DNA of 64,000 bases. It comes from Farysia itapuensis. Lineage: Eukaryota; Basidiomycota; Ustilaginomycetes; Ustilaginales; Ustilaginaceae. Each line of letters begins with the position of its first letter. Position 1 is the first letter of the stretch. The notes beneath the pieces are model-generated. The model saw only the letters and a program-made list of their open reading frames with translations, did no database searches and was not told where the DNA came from. Below are positions 9,107-19,455 of the stretch, in pieces. The DNA lies in NCBI GenBank assembly GCA_023212645.1, contig JALBYC010000007.1, positions 434,001 to 498,000 on the forward strand. Reading direction: 5' to 3'. A program made the position numbers and the translations under genes.

Positions 9107-12091
9107 TTAGGCAGGTTCGTCGGCCTTGGTTGGTTGTCCCGAGGTGAGGTTCATGAGGATCGCAGCGTCGCGGGCGGTGAGTTGTTCCGGGTTGGGACGA
9201 ATTTTAGCGCGTTGAGTTCTGGCGCGTGTCGTTGGACTCGGCGGACGCGGGGGCGGGTTCATCCTCTGTGCCTCCTTGAGACTGATTGTCGCATTGTTGT
9301 AGCTCGAAATCACCGGGAAGGAGTGATCACGACCGATAGTGCTCTTCATCAGCGCCTTCATCCACTCGCGCACCAAGATTGGATCTTCGCTTGAAAAGTA
9401 GTGCGGCTTCTCGCTCTCGTGCAACAGCTTGAAGCCGTACTTGCCCGGATTCGTATTCTCGTCCGCAATCACCTTGTAACCCTTCATGTTGATGTAGCCT
9501 TTGATTTTCTCGGCGCGTGGGTCGCGCAGGATGACGAGGTCTGGGCCTTTGAGTGCGAGGTAGCGCGGTTTCCACGAATTGTACCGTTCGCCCTTCTTCT
9601 TGATCCATCCTTCCAGGTCTACGGGCTGAATGCGTGCCATGACGGGACCATCGGCTGTCGACGAAGGCGCGCCCGCGCCACTGTTGGGCGCCGTCGCTGC
9701 ATCTGGTCCAGCAGAGCCAATCGACGTCGGCCGTGCTTGACTCGACATACCCGACGGAATCGACGGACTACCCCGCGCAGCACCACCGTTACTCGACTGA
9801 ACTCTACTGCGACGGGCCGTATCGCCATTACTGTCAAACTGCGGACTGGAAGTCGGCAGCGAGATCTGGTCCTTGATTGTCGATTGCGACGACTGGGCAC
9901 TAATGTTGCGCGAGTTGCGCGCAAATCCAAGACGGGAGAGAGTGCCCTTGCTGCTCTTGTCGTCCTCCCAGCCACTCGAGGACACCGAGCCGGCCGACGG
10001 TGGAGGCTGCTTGCGATTGCGTGCACCCAGTCCGAAAAAGCTGGACCGGTTGGCGTCCTTGACTTGCACGGTAGTCGAGCCACTGGATTCGCGTTTGCGC
10101 GGTGAGCTGGGCAGCAGTGCGCCGAGTTTGTCGTCGGTCGATCTGGTTGAGTAGCGCGAGCCTTTGTTGCGGTTGCCGCCCAAGGGTGAGGCTAGCGCAG
10201 GCGAGAGCGGTACATCGCCACTGCCGCGCGGATGCCCCTCGCTGACAAAGCGTGAGCCTTGCTGCTGTGCCTGCCATGCTGCAACACCAGCTGAGCCACC
10301 GTAGCCGGCGAGCGACTCGGTGCCAGCACCACTCCCCAGAGTACCACCAAAGCTGGTTGGCCGACTTGCACTTTGGTCAACACTGCGCGTGAGCATGCTA
10401 GGTGCATCTGCGTTGCTACCTTCGCGCAGACTGTGTGGACCTCCTACTCCTGCCTGCGACGAATTGGCCGTGGACATCGGAAATCCACCCGTTGGACCAA
10501 TCAGCGCGGGACTGCCAAGCGCAGGGCTACCAAACGCATCAGCCCCTCGCCCGCCCTCGGTAGCACCGCCGATCTCAGCTTGACCCGGCATCTGCTTGCG
10601 CAGCTCCTTGATGGCATTCGCAACCTGAAAGCGCTTGCCAAAGGCAGTAATGTCGATCTCCTTGAGAATATTGATGTCCATCTCGAGCAGTACATCGCCC
10701 GAGATCTCGTGTTGTTGGAATTTGCTGACGACAGCGCCCTCGTCCCAGCCTTTTCCACGTGCCCATTGGACCACCTGTTCGACTGTCCATTCGCTCGGGT
10801 CAGTTGCTGCCGTGCCGTTGGTAGCTCCGTGTCCAGCGGTCGCTGTGTCGCCAGCGACGGAGGGAAGTTTGGCTAGCGGATCATCGTCGTTGCTTGCGGC
10901 AACACTGGATGCAAGAGAGCGCTGAAAGGTCTGCGGAGGCGAGGTGGTTGTGGGATAGACTGCCGGCTCTGTCGAAGCAGGTGCATGCGAGGCGATAGCC
11001 GCACCAGCCACGCCGGTTCCAACAGCAGCAGCGCCTGCTCCTGCTAAAAGCGTGGGGGTTTTGGAAATCTCGTTTGCCGGTGCTGTGGGAGATGTGTGTT
11101 CGATAAGCGGCGCCGTCTCTGCCGAGGCCGAGGTGCCATCAGATGTGGGAGCAGCGGCGATGGGTAGAGCTTCAGGCGGATCAGGCGGCGAGTCGATCGG
11201 CTTCGTGAACTGCGGTGTTGCATCGACGACCTGATCTTCCACAATGCCGTGAAGGCTCTTGTTCTGCGTGCTGCCGTTTAGCTCTCGGGAAGCGAGACCT
11301 TCTTTGGGGGTGGAAGCAAGGTTGCCAAAAAGAGGACTGTGCGTCTTGTCCTGGAAATCGTCCAGATCGCCAATACTGCCTTCGCTGTCGCTCTCGTCGC
11401 TCATATCGACGCCAGCAATGGGTGCGACTCTAGATTTGACGTCGTCGTCGGAGAGGTTACCGGCAGCTACTTTTGCCTGACGCTCTCGTTCTTTGGCGAG
11501 CAGAAGCTCGCGCTGTCGTAGTTCCTCCGCTTCAAACTCGCGCTGAGCTTCGGCTCTCATGCGCTGACCCTCGACGTGTTCACGCTGATTGGCGGATGCG
11601 ACGTCTTTCTGTGCATTGGCGGCAAGGGCGGCGCGTGCGGCGACGGATCTGCCGGCAAAGTCTTCTGTTTCGGACGTGTCGTCAGCATTGCTCTGTTCGC
11701 TAGTAAAGGAGGCACGCGAAGTATCGGCCAGGTCGGCAGGACGAGCAGCAGCGCCGTTCTGATTGCCTTGAAGTTCGGTGAGTGCATTGTCGATATCGGC
11801 CATAGTGGAGTGCATCACCCCGGGCCTGGCCGAGTCTGCGCCCTGCTGCGGTGTTCCAAGTGCATCAGGCGTGACACCTTCGAGGACGAGGCTCTTGTCG
11901 AGAGTGGTGTAGCTGAAGGGAAAGAGACCTGATTCACCACGCTGGTTGGTGCCCTGCCACCATCCATCGCCATACTCGTCATCCTTGTCGACAACAATGA
12001 TGCATTCGCCGGCCTTGAAGGAAACTTCGTCCGCGTTCTCTGCTTCGAAATCGTGAAGCGCCCACACTCTGTCCACTGCCGCGGTGGCCAT
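9107..12091 (-). CDS. BOI1: Boi1/Boi2-type scaffold: SH3-SAM-PH
   Basis: 994 residues from the ATG at 12091; the frame continues further upstream but only through a GA microsatellite without a methionine. Domains in order: SH3 (about 8-65, with ALHDFEAENADEVSFKAGE and WWQG), SAM (about 434-504, WTVEQVVQWARGKGWDEGAV), and a C-terminal PH domain (about 820-925, EGWIKKKGERYNSWKPRYLA). This order is that of yeast Boi1/Boi2 and S. pombe Pob1, which link Cdc42, formins and the exocyst at growth sites. The linkers are serine/proline-rich and probably disordered. In a filamentous smut such a protein would act at the hyphal tip (inference). Confidence 0.88.
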   Translation of the reverse strand: MATAAVDRVWALHDFEAENADEVSFKAGECIIVVDKDDEYGDGWWQGTNQRGESGLFPFSYTTLDKSLVLEGVTPDALGTPQQGADSARPGVMHSTMADIDNALTELQGNQNGAAARPADLADTSRASFTSEQSNADDTSETEDFAGRSVAARAALAANAQKDVASANQREHVEGQRMRAEAQREFEAEELRQRELLLAKERERQAKVAAGNLSDDDVKSRVAPIAGVDMSDESDSEGSIGDLDDFQDKTHSPLFGNLASTPKEGLASRELNGSTQNKSLHGIVEDQVVDATPQFTKPIDSPPDPPEALPIAAAPTSDGTSASAETAPLIEHTSPTAPANEISKTPTLLAGAGAAAVGTGVAGAAIASHAPASTEPAVYPTTTSPPQTFQRSLASSVAASNDDDPLAKLPSVAGDTATAGHGATNGTAATDPSEWTVEQVVQWARGKGWDEGAVVSKFQQHEISGDVLLEMDINILKEIDITAFGKRFQVANAIKELRKQMPGQAEIGGATEGGRGADAFGSPALGSPALIGPTGGFPMSTANSSQAGVGGPHSLREGSNADAPSMLTRSVDQSASRPTSFGGTLGSGAGTESLAGYGGSAGVAAWQAQQQGSRFVSEGHPRGSGDVPLSPALASPLGGNRNKGSRYSTRSTDDKLGALLPSSPRKRESSGSTTVQVKDANRSSFFGLGARNRKQPPPSAGSVSSSGWEDDKSSKGTLSRLGFARNSRNISAQSSQSTIKDQISLPTSSPQFDSNGDTARRSRVQSSNGGAARGSPSIPSGMSSQARPTSIGSAGPDAATAPNSGAGAPSSTADGPVMARIQPVDLEGWIKKKGERYNSWKPRYLALKGPDLVILRDPRAEKIKGYINMKGYKVIADENTNPGKYGFKLLHESEKPHYFSSEDPILVREWMKALMKSTIGRDHSFPVISSYNNATISLKEAQRMNPPPRPPSPTTRARTQRAKIRPNPEQLTARDAAILMNLTSGQPTKADEPA

Positions 12092-12105
12092 ATTGTTGCG
12101 GGGCA

Positions 12106-12124
12106 AGAGAGAGAGAGAGAGAGA
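12106..12124. repeat. (GA)n microsatellite in the BOI1 leader
   Basis: About nine and a half uninterrupted GA units, 15 bp upstream of the Boi1/2-like ATG, so probably within the 5' UTR or core promoter as a CT tract on the sense strand. Confidence 0.8.
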
Positions 12125-12273
12125 TGGTGGTTGAGACAATGCTCTCAAATCGGCCCATCCGTGCATCCTTTTTTTCAAATCTCCATCGAGTTAAATCACA
12201 ACTTTTCCCTCCGCAAAGGGACGGAATTCAAATCCATATTTTATTGTTGGGGTAATGAATATAGTATTAAGCT

Positions 12274-13965
12274 TCAAACTGCTGTCGCCTTTCTACGGAG
12301 CAAGGCAAGGTTGGATTGGGAGCCGGGTGCCCGCTTGGCAGGAGCCATACCATGGCGAGGTGTCCAGGGTCCTAGCGAAGTATCACTGTAGAAATCCATC
12401 GGATAGTCGCCATCGAGTGGGAGATGCTTGTCTGGTTGAGCCTGCTCGCTTACGGCGGAAGAGCGCACCAGACCGAGTCCAGCAACATCTTGTTGCCAGC
12501 CTTTGACCTTGTGCACACTGACAGCGGCTTCGTAAGGGCTCAGCAGTGGCTTTGCAAAAGCGTATCCCCAGTCGATCGACAGACGAGGACAGCTGGATTG
12601 GATAAAGGCAGCCAGGTGAGGGCCAAAGAGTGCCAACTTCTGCGGCGATAGCTCGGATAGCAGAATCGGGACATGAGGAATGGCAGGTGTATGTTGCGAG
12701 AGCGACTGACTGATGGATTCGAGAACCTTGAGGCTGCCTTGTCTGCCCAGTGTGCCCAGTATGACGCCCCAACCGGACGACTTGGGCGGCACGGTGGCAA
12801 CAGTGTCGAGCGTAGGCGAGAAGTCGAGTTGTGGCACACTCTCTTGCGCCTGCCGAACAGCATCAGCTCGCATAGAGCGCATCTCGGCATGGTCGTACAA
12901 CTCCCTCACAAACCGCTTTGTATACGGGTCGTATCGGAATGCAGGAATGCGCGGGTTGGCAATCATGATGGACTCCAAGTGAAAACGTCCATCTCCAATG
13001 TAGATGATGGCGTCGATCTCGTCCTTGTCCAGCTTGGGCGATGTGCAGCCGAGGATCTCGCCGGGACTGAGGGGTTTGACTTGAGGTACGGTGACGATGT
13101 ACTCGCCCGACGACCAGCTTTTCCACTGGGACGCCTGCGCAATGTGTTCTACGGGTCCGCTGGCTGTCGTTCCTGCCGAGAGCATCAGTCGATCTGGCGC
13201 AGGTCCGCCAGAGACAATCTGCCCATCAGCCAATCTATGCTGCTCTGTTTCTAATGCTTCGCGCAATCCGTGAATGGCGTTGATGAACTGCACAGTGCCT
13301 ACCAGGGCAAGATGGGTTGGTTTGGATGTCGACACTGCCGGTGTTGCGGGCGAGTCTTCTCCGATCTGCACCCGTGCTGACCCAGCCGTCTGGTCGACGA
13401 CATCTGCCTGACCAGTCCGGTTCTGACTGCCACCGAGAATCTTGGCCCGAAAGTCGTGCTTAGCATTCGGGAAGTTGGCACGTACGGTGGCAGCCAAGTG
13501 GGCTGGATCGATCGAGATCTCGACAAACACATACAGCGTCTTGATGGCCGTTTGATCTACCGGTATGAGGCAGGAGTGTCCGTAGTGGACCAGCATATCG
13601 CAGCCAAGCGCAATGGCCGTATAGTCATCCACACAGCACGCTCCATAGGTGACATCCCCCATAATCACCGTGCTTGCTTCCGTAAACCGCTCCAAGATAT
13701 CTGCGATTCCTGTTGCCCACAGCGTCAGACCCTCGGGCATCTGCAGTGCGACACACGTCGCATTGGCCTTGCGAACATGGTGCACCGTCTTGTGAATCTC
13801 AAAGTTGTAATTGGACGGCAAGATCGCTGCAATCGCTGCATTCAGCTCTGCATTCTCTAGCAGCTCCTGTGGGACCGCATTGGCGACCCGCGGTCGAGAT
13901 GGCCCTGCTTCTGACTGCCCACCAAATCGCTTGCGCGGCTGATCGGCTCTCTTCAACCCCTCCAT
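12274..13965 (-). CDS. DPH1: Diphthamide synthase subunit Dph1 (2-(3-amino-3-carboxypropyl)histidine synthase)
   Basis: 563 residues, intronless. Dph1 with Dph2 forms a radical-SAM-like [4Fe-4S] enzyme that transfers the aminocarboxypropyl group of SAM to a histidine of elongation factor 2, the first step of diphthamide synthesis. Cluster cysteines are visible: GACCVDD (about residue 108), HYGHSCLIP (about 125, conserved context) and [10 protein letters not shown] (about 455). The core [19 protein letters not shown] is typical. An insertion of about 60 polar residues follows the [16 protein letters not shown] region. The sense-strand octamer TGTTAGAT lies 58 bp before the ATG. Confidence 0.93.
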   Translation of the reverse strand: MEGLKRADQPRKRFGGQSEAGPSRPRVANAVPQELLENAELNAAIAAILPSNYNFEIHKTVHHVRKANATCVALQMPEGLTLWATGIADILERFTEASTVIMGDVTYGACCVDDYTAIALGCDMLVHYGHSCLIPVDQTAIKTLYVFVEISIDPAHLAATVRANFPNAKHDFRAKILGGSQNRTGQADVVDQTAGSARVQIGEDSPATPAVSTSKPTHLALVGTVQFINAIHGLREALETEQHRLADGQIVSGGPAPDRLMLSAGTTASGPVEHIAQASQWKSWSSGEYIVTVPQVKPLSPGEILGCTSPKLDKDEIDAIIYIGDGRFHLESIMIANPRIPAFRYDPYTKRFVRELYDHAEMRSMRADAVRQAQESVPQLDFSPTLDTVATVPPKSSGWGVILGTLGRQGSLKVLESISQSLSQHTPAIPHVPILLSELSPQKLALFGPHLAAFIQSSCPRLSIDWGYAFAKPLLSPYEAAVSVHKVKGWQQDVAGLGLVRSSAVSEQAQPDKHLPLDGDYPMDFYSDTSLGPWTPRHGMAPAKRAPGSQSNLALLRRKATAV

Positions 13966-14023
13966 CGTTGTACGTAGGCAAAGTTGTCCAAAAAATTTCG
14001 ACGTTTTTCAGGGTCTTGATCTG

Positions 14024-14031
14024 ATCTAACA
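14024..14031 (-). promoter_or_regulatory. TGTTAGAT promoter octamer (DPH1)
   Basis: On the DPH1 sense strand, 58 bp upstream of its ATG at 13965. Confidence 0.4.
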
Positions 14032-14233
14032 TACATCAAATAAAAAGTCTCTGCTATCGATCTCTGCTAGTCTCTGTCGGGTGTACCGAGTCTACCCATG
14101 TCTGCCACGCTGCCTGCTCAAGTATGCAAGATACTTCACAAATACTGCTGAGCGTGGTAAAGAATGTACACTTATATTACAAAAGGAGACGTACGAGCGC
14201 GAGGAGGGACCAAGTTACAAAAGCGCGCGGGGG

Positions 14234-15643
14234 CTAAAAGGCCGAGAGGGCGTCGATGGAAAAGAGGGAGGGTGGGGAGGTGACGTTGTCCGTAGGGGCG
14301 GCGAGCGGAATGTGTGCATCAATGGGCGAGGACGAGTCACTGGTGTAGGACTGTTGCGGAGTGGCCTCAGACGAGGTCGAGGCGGGGAAAAAATGCGACA
14401 TGGCCGAGTGAAAGGCAGCTGCGTCTTCGGGAGCGTAGACATTGCCGCTGTTGGTACTGTTGCTAAACATGTGCTGCTGCTGCTGTTGCGAACGCTCGGT
14501 TGCTTGTGCTTGCTGCAGTGCGTCGGTTTGCGTTGCGACAGGGTAGAAAGACTGGTACTGCTGCAGAGAGAGGTGCGAGTTAGACCAGTCCAGAGCGCCG
14601 GCTTCGAGCGAGGCGTAGGGATTCGAAGGCGCAAGCTTGCTAAACAAGTCTTGCGGGGGCACAAAGGCAGTAGTCGGCGGCAGCGCGTGTTTGGACAACT
14701 GCGTCTGCTTAAAAGTGGTCCACATGCTGTCCCAGTGCGCATTTCGCATAGCGTTAGCCTCGTCGTCGTGCGGCGTCATGGCGCCAAACTGTGCCATAGG
14801 CAACAGATAGTCACAGGCCCCCGCATCGAGATGTACCGTGTCGTTGGGTGACAATAGATCCGAGGGAGAGGAAACAGGGGACTCGGCAAATGGGTTCGAT
14901 GTCTGGCTGGCAAGGGAGAGCATCTCCATCCAGGAGCTCTTGGATTCACCGTCACGCTGCGCAAAGTCAGCCATAGCTGCAGAAGCCGAGTTGGCATGGG
15001 CGGGAGCGGCAGAGTTGGTGCTGTGCGAACGACCTCGCTTGTTGTTGCCACCAGTCGTGTCCTTGATTGCCTTTTTGAGCATCTCTTCCTTTTGTTTGGA
15101 AGCGGCGGCACCCGATCCGAGCGAAGTGGTAGCCGTTCGACGACGACGATGAGGTCGAGTGCCGCGGAAAATGATTCCGGCTGCTTCCAGCACGGCCCTC
15201 TCTTTCTTGCTTGGTGGACCCCTTTTGCGGAGCATGTCTTCTGTTGTGCATTTGCGACCCGTCTGAACGCAGCTTCCACATGTGGGCTTTGTACGGTCAC
15301 AGCGGATCTTTCGTCGACGGCAGTAGTCACAGGCCGCCACTTGGCCGTCTGAGCCGTCCGGCATCCGCCCACGCAGCGACTTGAGCACGTCGGCAGCCTT
15401 GAGAATGCTCTCCTCGGATGGCAATCCCTTGCCGTCCTGGCCAATGTCTTTGGCAATTTCGAAGCCGGCGGGGATGTGGATATCTGCCAGGGTTACGCGG
15501 TGCGACGATGGACCGGCCGCCAACTCGTCTGGGCTGGAACACGACGAAGACGCCGATGAACCTGCCGCCGACAGTTCTGTCAACATCGATGCCATGCTGG
15601 TGCTGCTGCTTGCGCTGTTCCTACGAGCAGTATGGTTCGACAT
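14234..15643 (-). CDS. Zn2Cys6 fungal transcription factor
   Basis: 469 residues from the ATG at 15643, the first methionine downstream of a long C/T-rich leader. A binuclear zinc cluster lies at about 103-133, spelled C-D-Y-C-R-R-R-K-I-R-C ... C-G-S-C-V-Q-T-G-R-K-C, followed by a basic RKRGPPSKKE linker and an arginine-rich patch PHRRRRT that may extend DNA contact or serve as a nuclear signal. The C-terminal half is rich in S/T and glutamine (ATERSQQQQQ), like an activation domain. No fungal-specific transcription factor (middle homology) domain is evident. The target is unknown. Confidence 0.85.
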   Translation of the reverse strand: MSNHTARRNSASSSTSMASMLTELSAAGSSASSSCSSPDELAAGPSSHRVTLADIHIPAGFEIAKDIGQDGKGLPSEESILKAADVLKSLRGRMPDGSDGQVAACDYCRRRKIRCDRTKPTCGSCVQTGRKCTTEDMLRKRGPPSKKERAVLEAAGIIFRGTRPHRRRRTATTSLGSGAAASKQKEEMLKKAIKDTTGGNNKRGRSHSTNSAAPAHANSASAAMADFAQRDGESKSSWMEMLSLASQTSNPFAESPVSSPSDLLSPNDTVHLDAGACDYLLPMAQFGAMTPHDDEANAMRNAHWDSMWTTFKQTQLSKHALPPTTAFVPPQDLFSKLAPSNPYASLEAGALDWSNSHLSLQQYQSFYPVATQTDALQQAQATERSQQQQQHMFSNSTNSGNVYAPEDAAAFHSAMSHFFPASTSSEATPQQSYTSDSSSPIDAHIPLAAPTDNVTSPPSLFSIDALSAF

Positions 15644-16269
15644 GATGGGAATGGGAGGTGGAGAGCAAAGTTGGCACGAAGAAGAGGGGGGGGGTGGGCA
15701 AATGGAGGGGCCACTGGCAACAACAATTCTGTCGACAGCCACTCCTCGGCTGGACAAGCGCGGGCTTGCCTGCGTAACAAAGAGCAGACTACCAAGTCGG
15801 CACGGCAGGAGAGTCAAGTGGTTCTCGACTTCGGCAACTCGTTCCCAGAGAGCGCAAGTGTGGGGAAAGCAAAGCGCAATTACGACGGCGACCAAACCAA
15901 AATTCATATTTGATTACATGTTACTAGCAGCATGCACCTCGTGGTGAAATTGCGAATTGCAAATTCCAAATTGGGGCATTGAGCATTTGCAAAACCGTTG
16001 GGTCTACATCCGCTATTTCCTCTTCGCCAATGTGAATGCACAGGCCAAGTTGGGCCAAGACCCAACGAGTATCGGCTATGTACCGCTTTTCGTCACTCGA
16101 GCACATCGCTTGCAACGCATGATTGCATGTCAAACACAAAAAGGTCACGTTACATCTCCCATGCAATGCAAGCCTCCACAGGGCGCACTAAACCCTCGCT
16201 CCTCTATGCGCAGATCCACCAGATCTCCCCCTTTCCCAAGGAATCGGCCGAGATGCCCGCCATGAGCGC
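15644..16269. other. Intergenic region upstream of the Zn2Cys6 gene
   Basis: 626 bp without a credible gene. The part nearest the ATG is purine-rich on the + strand (pyrimidine-rich on the sense strand), as is common for fungal promoters. No TATA box or repeat stands out. Confidence 0.5.
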
Positions 16270-18216
16270 TCAGCATTGATCAATGAGGCGGTTTTTGGGC
16301 CAGGCATAGACGTCTGTGGGGAAGGTGGTATAGTTGGGATTGGTGTAGACGTCCATGTGAGAGTGGATGTACTTGGCCGTCGGGTGGTCTGGCGGGTCGC
16401 ACGAGATGCGGTCCGGCTGGTCGTCGCGTTGGTATACACGCACGTAGTCGACCGACATCTTGGCAGGCAGGGGCAGGTCTGCAAAATCCACCTTTTGGAA
16501 GCCGTCGGACATGGCGAGGTTGAGAATGATGCTGAGCGGTTCGGTGGGGATGACACGCTGGCCGATCTCGGTGAGGGGGTCGGGAGCGAGTGCTTTGCCA
16601 GACAGCGTCCATCGAGGGACACCGTCAATGTACCAAGTGACATGACCGCTACCATCGGCGTTCCAGTCTGGGGCGTACTCGACGCCGAATCGCAGAGGTT
16701 TTGCGCCAGACAGATCGTAGGTGGCGTCAGCAATGGGCGAGATGCCAGACACGGCCTCTTGATACACGCCGCCGGTGTAAGAATTGAAGGACGAGTCGGA
16801 TTGGTGCAGTGTTGCACCTTGAGCTGTCTGATCCCATGCATAGCTGGCGTCAAAGGGCGCAATCTGCAGCGATTGAGACGCTTCTCCGTGACCATTGAGC
16901 ACTTGGGCTTCCAGAATGTCGAGTTCAGGCGCAGACCGTCCTACGCGCTCGTTGGGGCCAGGATGATCCTCGCCACTACACGTACACGCCGAAGCACGCT
17001 GACCCTCGAGAAAACTCAGCTTGTGATCCACACCGGCCGAGTACAGTCCATGTGCATTCAATGCAGCCAAGGGCGCACTTTTGTCGGCATTGGTCTGGTT
17101 GGCAAGCGTGCCTACATCGCATGATTTGTACGAGTATGGCCACTGTGTATTTGACGAGCAGCCGGATCAGCGCACGAAAGTCTCGAGGCAAAAGGTATGC
17201 TCAACTTACCATGCCTTGTGTGCTGCCAGCGTAGCCCGCACGACCTAGGTTGCCCATCATCCAGACTGCTGGCCAAAAGCTGTAGTCCGAAAATTGGTAA
17301 CTTTTGTCAGCACAGATACATCGCTATGGATCGCGCGCCTTTCTCACCCCTGTGTACTGTGACTGCCAGGCAGAATGACGCTGGTCTCGACATAGCCGCC
17401 CTGAAAGCAAAACTTGTTCCAGGACTGCAGCATGCCGGACTGGAAGTTGAGGTCGTGCGTCTCTTTGCGTTCCATCCAGAGGTTGAGAAAGCCGTTGGTG
17501 GTGTTGATGGCTTCGGGTGAATACCATTCGTAGTCTCCCGTGACCCAGTAGTGCAGATCGACTGCTTCCCAGAATGGATCGTCTCCCGGCCAGAATGTGC
17601 GGCCTTCCTGCTCAAACTCGTCGCTGAAGACGAGATGGTAGCCGGACGAGTCGCGCGGGTTGGTCCAGGTGTAGTCGTGCGTGGGGGTATCTTTGTCGAT
17701 CAGGGAGGCAAAGTTGGAGTCGAGGATGGGGACTTGACCCGTTCCGTTGGTGCCACCGAGTGCGAACCAGGCATGTGCTTTTGAATTGGGTGTCAAGTAC
17801 AGTACTGATAACAATGGATATCCGGCAAACAGCATGAGCACCGCACCGATGAGCAGTAAGAGTGTGCTGACGTTGACCAGTCCGCGTCGACTACAGCATC
17901 GACTGCGGTGAGTCTGGGCTGATGTGGTGGCCTCCTTGCCCGGGTTGTGCAGCCAGTCGTCGTCCTCTTCACCTCCATCGTAGTCGTAAAGCCATGTAAT
18001 AGCCTGTCTGACCACATCGCTGCGTTCTTTCCCGCCCATTGACGAAGAGCCGGACGATTCGGCGCTCACACCCGTGCTGTCACTCTTGCCCTGAGTCAAA
18101 GCAGGACGCTGCTGCACCGCTGCCGCCCGATGTCTTGTAGCAGTGTCTGACGGCTGCGTCGCATCGCGCGGTATTGGAGCACTGCCACTCGTCGTCGCTG
18201 CATCTTTTCGCAACAT
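16270..18216 (-). CDS. KRE6: Kre6/Skn1-type beta-glucan synthesis protein (GH16), three exons
   Basis: Exons 18216-17348, 17279-17210 and 17142-16270 join in phase to 603 residues. Junction sequence reads through STQG-FWPAVWMMGNLGRAGY and then GSTQGM-WPYSYKSCDVGT, both highly conserved in Kre6/Skn1. An N-terminal Ser/Thr-rich cytosolic tail is followed by a signal-anchor helix near residues 110-140 (STLLLLIGAVLMLFAGYPLL) and a lumenal GH16-like domain with the catalytic-type motif ELDILE near residue 385. These type II membrane proteins are required for beta-1,6-glucan assembly in the secretory pathway. A methionine-containing frame extends upstream through a CA repeat, but the ATG at 18216 is preferred. 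Confidence 0.9.
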
Positions 18217-18288
18217 GGTGACGCTCACACAAAGCAGGGCAGTCAATACTACGGCCGCGCAAACACAGTAGAGATCCCACCATGGACC

Positions 18289-18307
18289 CACACACACACA
18301 CACACAC
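18289..18307. repeat. (CA)n microsatellite
   Basis: Nine and a half CA units followed by alternating purine-pyrimidine sequence (GCGTGCACGCATGCATGC), potentially Z-forming, about 73 bp upstream of the Kre6-like ATG. Confidence 0.8.
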
Positions 18308-18499
18308 GCGTGCACGCATGCATGCCTCTCAGTCTCATTTCACGGCGTGCGCGGGGCTCGATGAAGCTCGCGCCTTAAGGGGGTTTTGCAGAAAATGCAC
18401 TGTAGCGTTCGAGGATCCGTGCGTCAACGGGGACACAAACGCACGTCGATGCACGAGCTAAAAGCTTGATTCTCTGTTGGAACGAGAGCAAAGTGCCTG

Positions 18500-19282
18500 T
18501 CAATCGTTTCTGGGTCGTTTGGGATCTGGAGCCCAGCGTTCGTGTCTTGGGTCTTGTGGGTCGGTAGAGGGAGGGCGGGGACGTTTTGCTGCTCCTGCTG
18601 CTGCGGTGTGGTCGACGCTGCGTGAGGAGAGGGTGGGTGAGCGAGCGTAGGTTCTTGGTGGTGGAGAGCGAGAGACAGATCTGGGCCTGTACAGGTCCAT
18701 CCTTGGGCGGGAAGTGGCGTACGGTGGACGATAGTAGCCGTCGTGAGCTTGGAGGGGAGGGGGTGGGATGTGATCGGCGTAAGGATCTTGTACTGTTCGC
18801 ACCTGAGCTGGTTGCGGATAGTGACGTTGCGGCGAAGGCGAGCGATACCGACCTGCATGATATGCGGGCACTGAAGGCCCTGGGACAGCAGATGGATAGC
18901 GATGGCCATAAGGACCGCCGGATGAGACATGCGCTCGAGCATCAGCATGATACGGATCGCGGGAGTAGTAGCCTTCTGTCTGCAGCTGTTCGCGTCTGGC
19001 AGCGTCATGCGCACGCCTCTCCGCCTCTTCAGCTGCGTCCCTCGCTTTGGCACGCCGGGCGGCAACGGTGTCAAGAAGCCAGTCGAGTTCTTCGCGCAGC
19101 TTGGCCTGTTTGGCAGAAGCTCGCGAGATGTTGGCGACGATATCGGTGTGGTCTGACGAGACGCGATCGTACTTGTCCTTGCTCTTCTGGAACAGCGCCT
19201 TGTAGTCCACGTTGGGATTTGCGCCCCTTGCTTTCTTCGCACCTGCTTCCGTCGTTGGAGCTGTGCTTGCTACGTCTGCCAT
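18500..19282 (-). CDS. Conserved-looking coiled-coil protein with disordered R/S/P-rich tail
   Basis: 260 residues from an ATG at 19282. I do not recognise it firmly. The N-terminal third (about 25-95) is predicted helical: it starts DYKALFQKSKDKYDRV, continues to LREELDWLLDTV and ends in an A/R/E-rich coil. The rest is rich in Y, P, R and S with SP dipeptides (RSPSPQRHYP, SRSPPPRTYARSP), resembling nuclear SR-like tails, and ends KRPRND. The spacing of K-Y and LLD in the helix is reminiscent of the INO80 subunit Iec3, but that is a weak suggestion. A longer frame (18424-19242) overlaps it and is judged a shadow. Divergent from TRM2. Confidence 0.6.
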   Translation of the reverse strand: MADVASTAPTTEAGAKKARGANPNVDYKALFQKSKDKYDRVSSDHTDIVANISRASAKQAKLREELDWLLDTVAARRAKARDAAEEAERRAHDAARREQLQTEGYYSRDPYHADARAHVSSGGPYGHRYPSAVPGPSVPAYHAGRYRSPSPQRHYPQPAQVRTVQDPYADHIPPPPLQAHDGYYRPPYATSRPRMDLYRPRSVSRSPPPRTYARSPTLSSRSVDHTAAAGAAKRPRPPSTDPQDPRHERWAPDPKRPRND

Positions 19283-19455
19283 GGTGACGATGGTATATGC
19301 CCGTATACATGCTCAAGTGCGAGTCTCTCACACTCTTTTGAGCCACGAAGAAGGGAACTCGGGACTCGGAAGTGCGACACGTGATTGCGGCTGAATTTCT
19401 TCTGATGTTTTTTGGCCATTTCTTTTGCTTTCTGGACAGCGGTGCCTGCCTTCAG

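Noticed and set aside
14081..14851. 256-codon frame opposite the Zn2Cys6 gene
   Set aside because: Arginine/glycine-rich by-product of the opposite strand, no domain.
16276..17124. 282-codon plus-strand frame opposite the Kre6-like gene
   Set aside because: It is antisense to a spliced gene with strong GH16 motifs; no recognisable domain of its own.
18424..19242. 272-codon frame overlapping the coiled-coil protein gene
   Set aside because: Same strand, shifted frame, without an ATG in good context and with a composition (R, P, S, T) expected from a shadow of the 18500-19282 gene.
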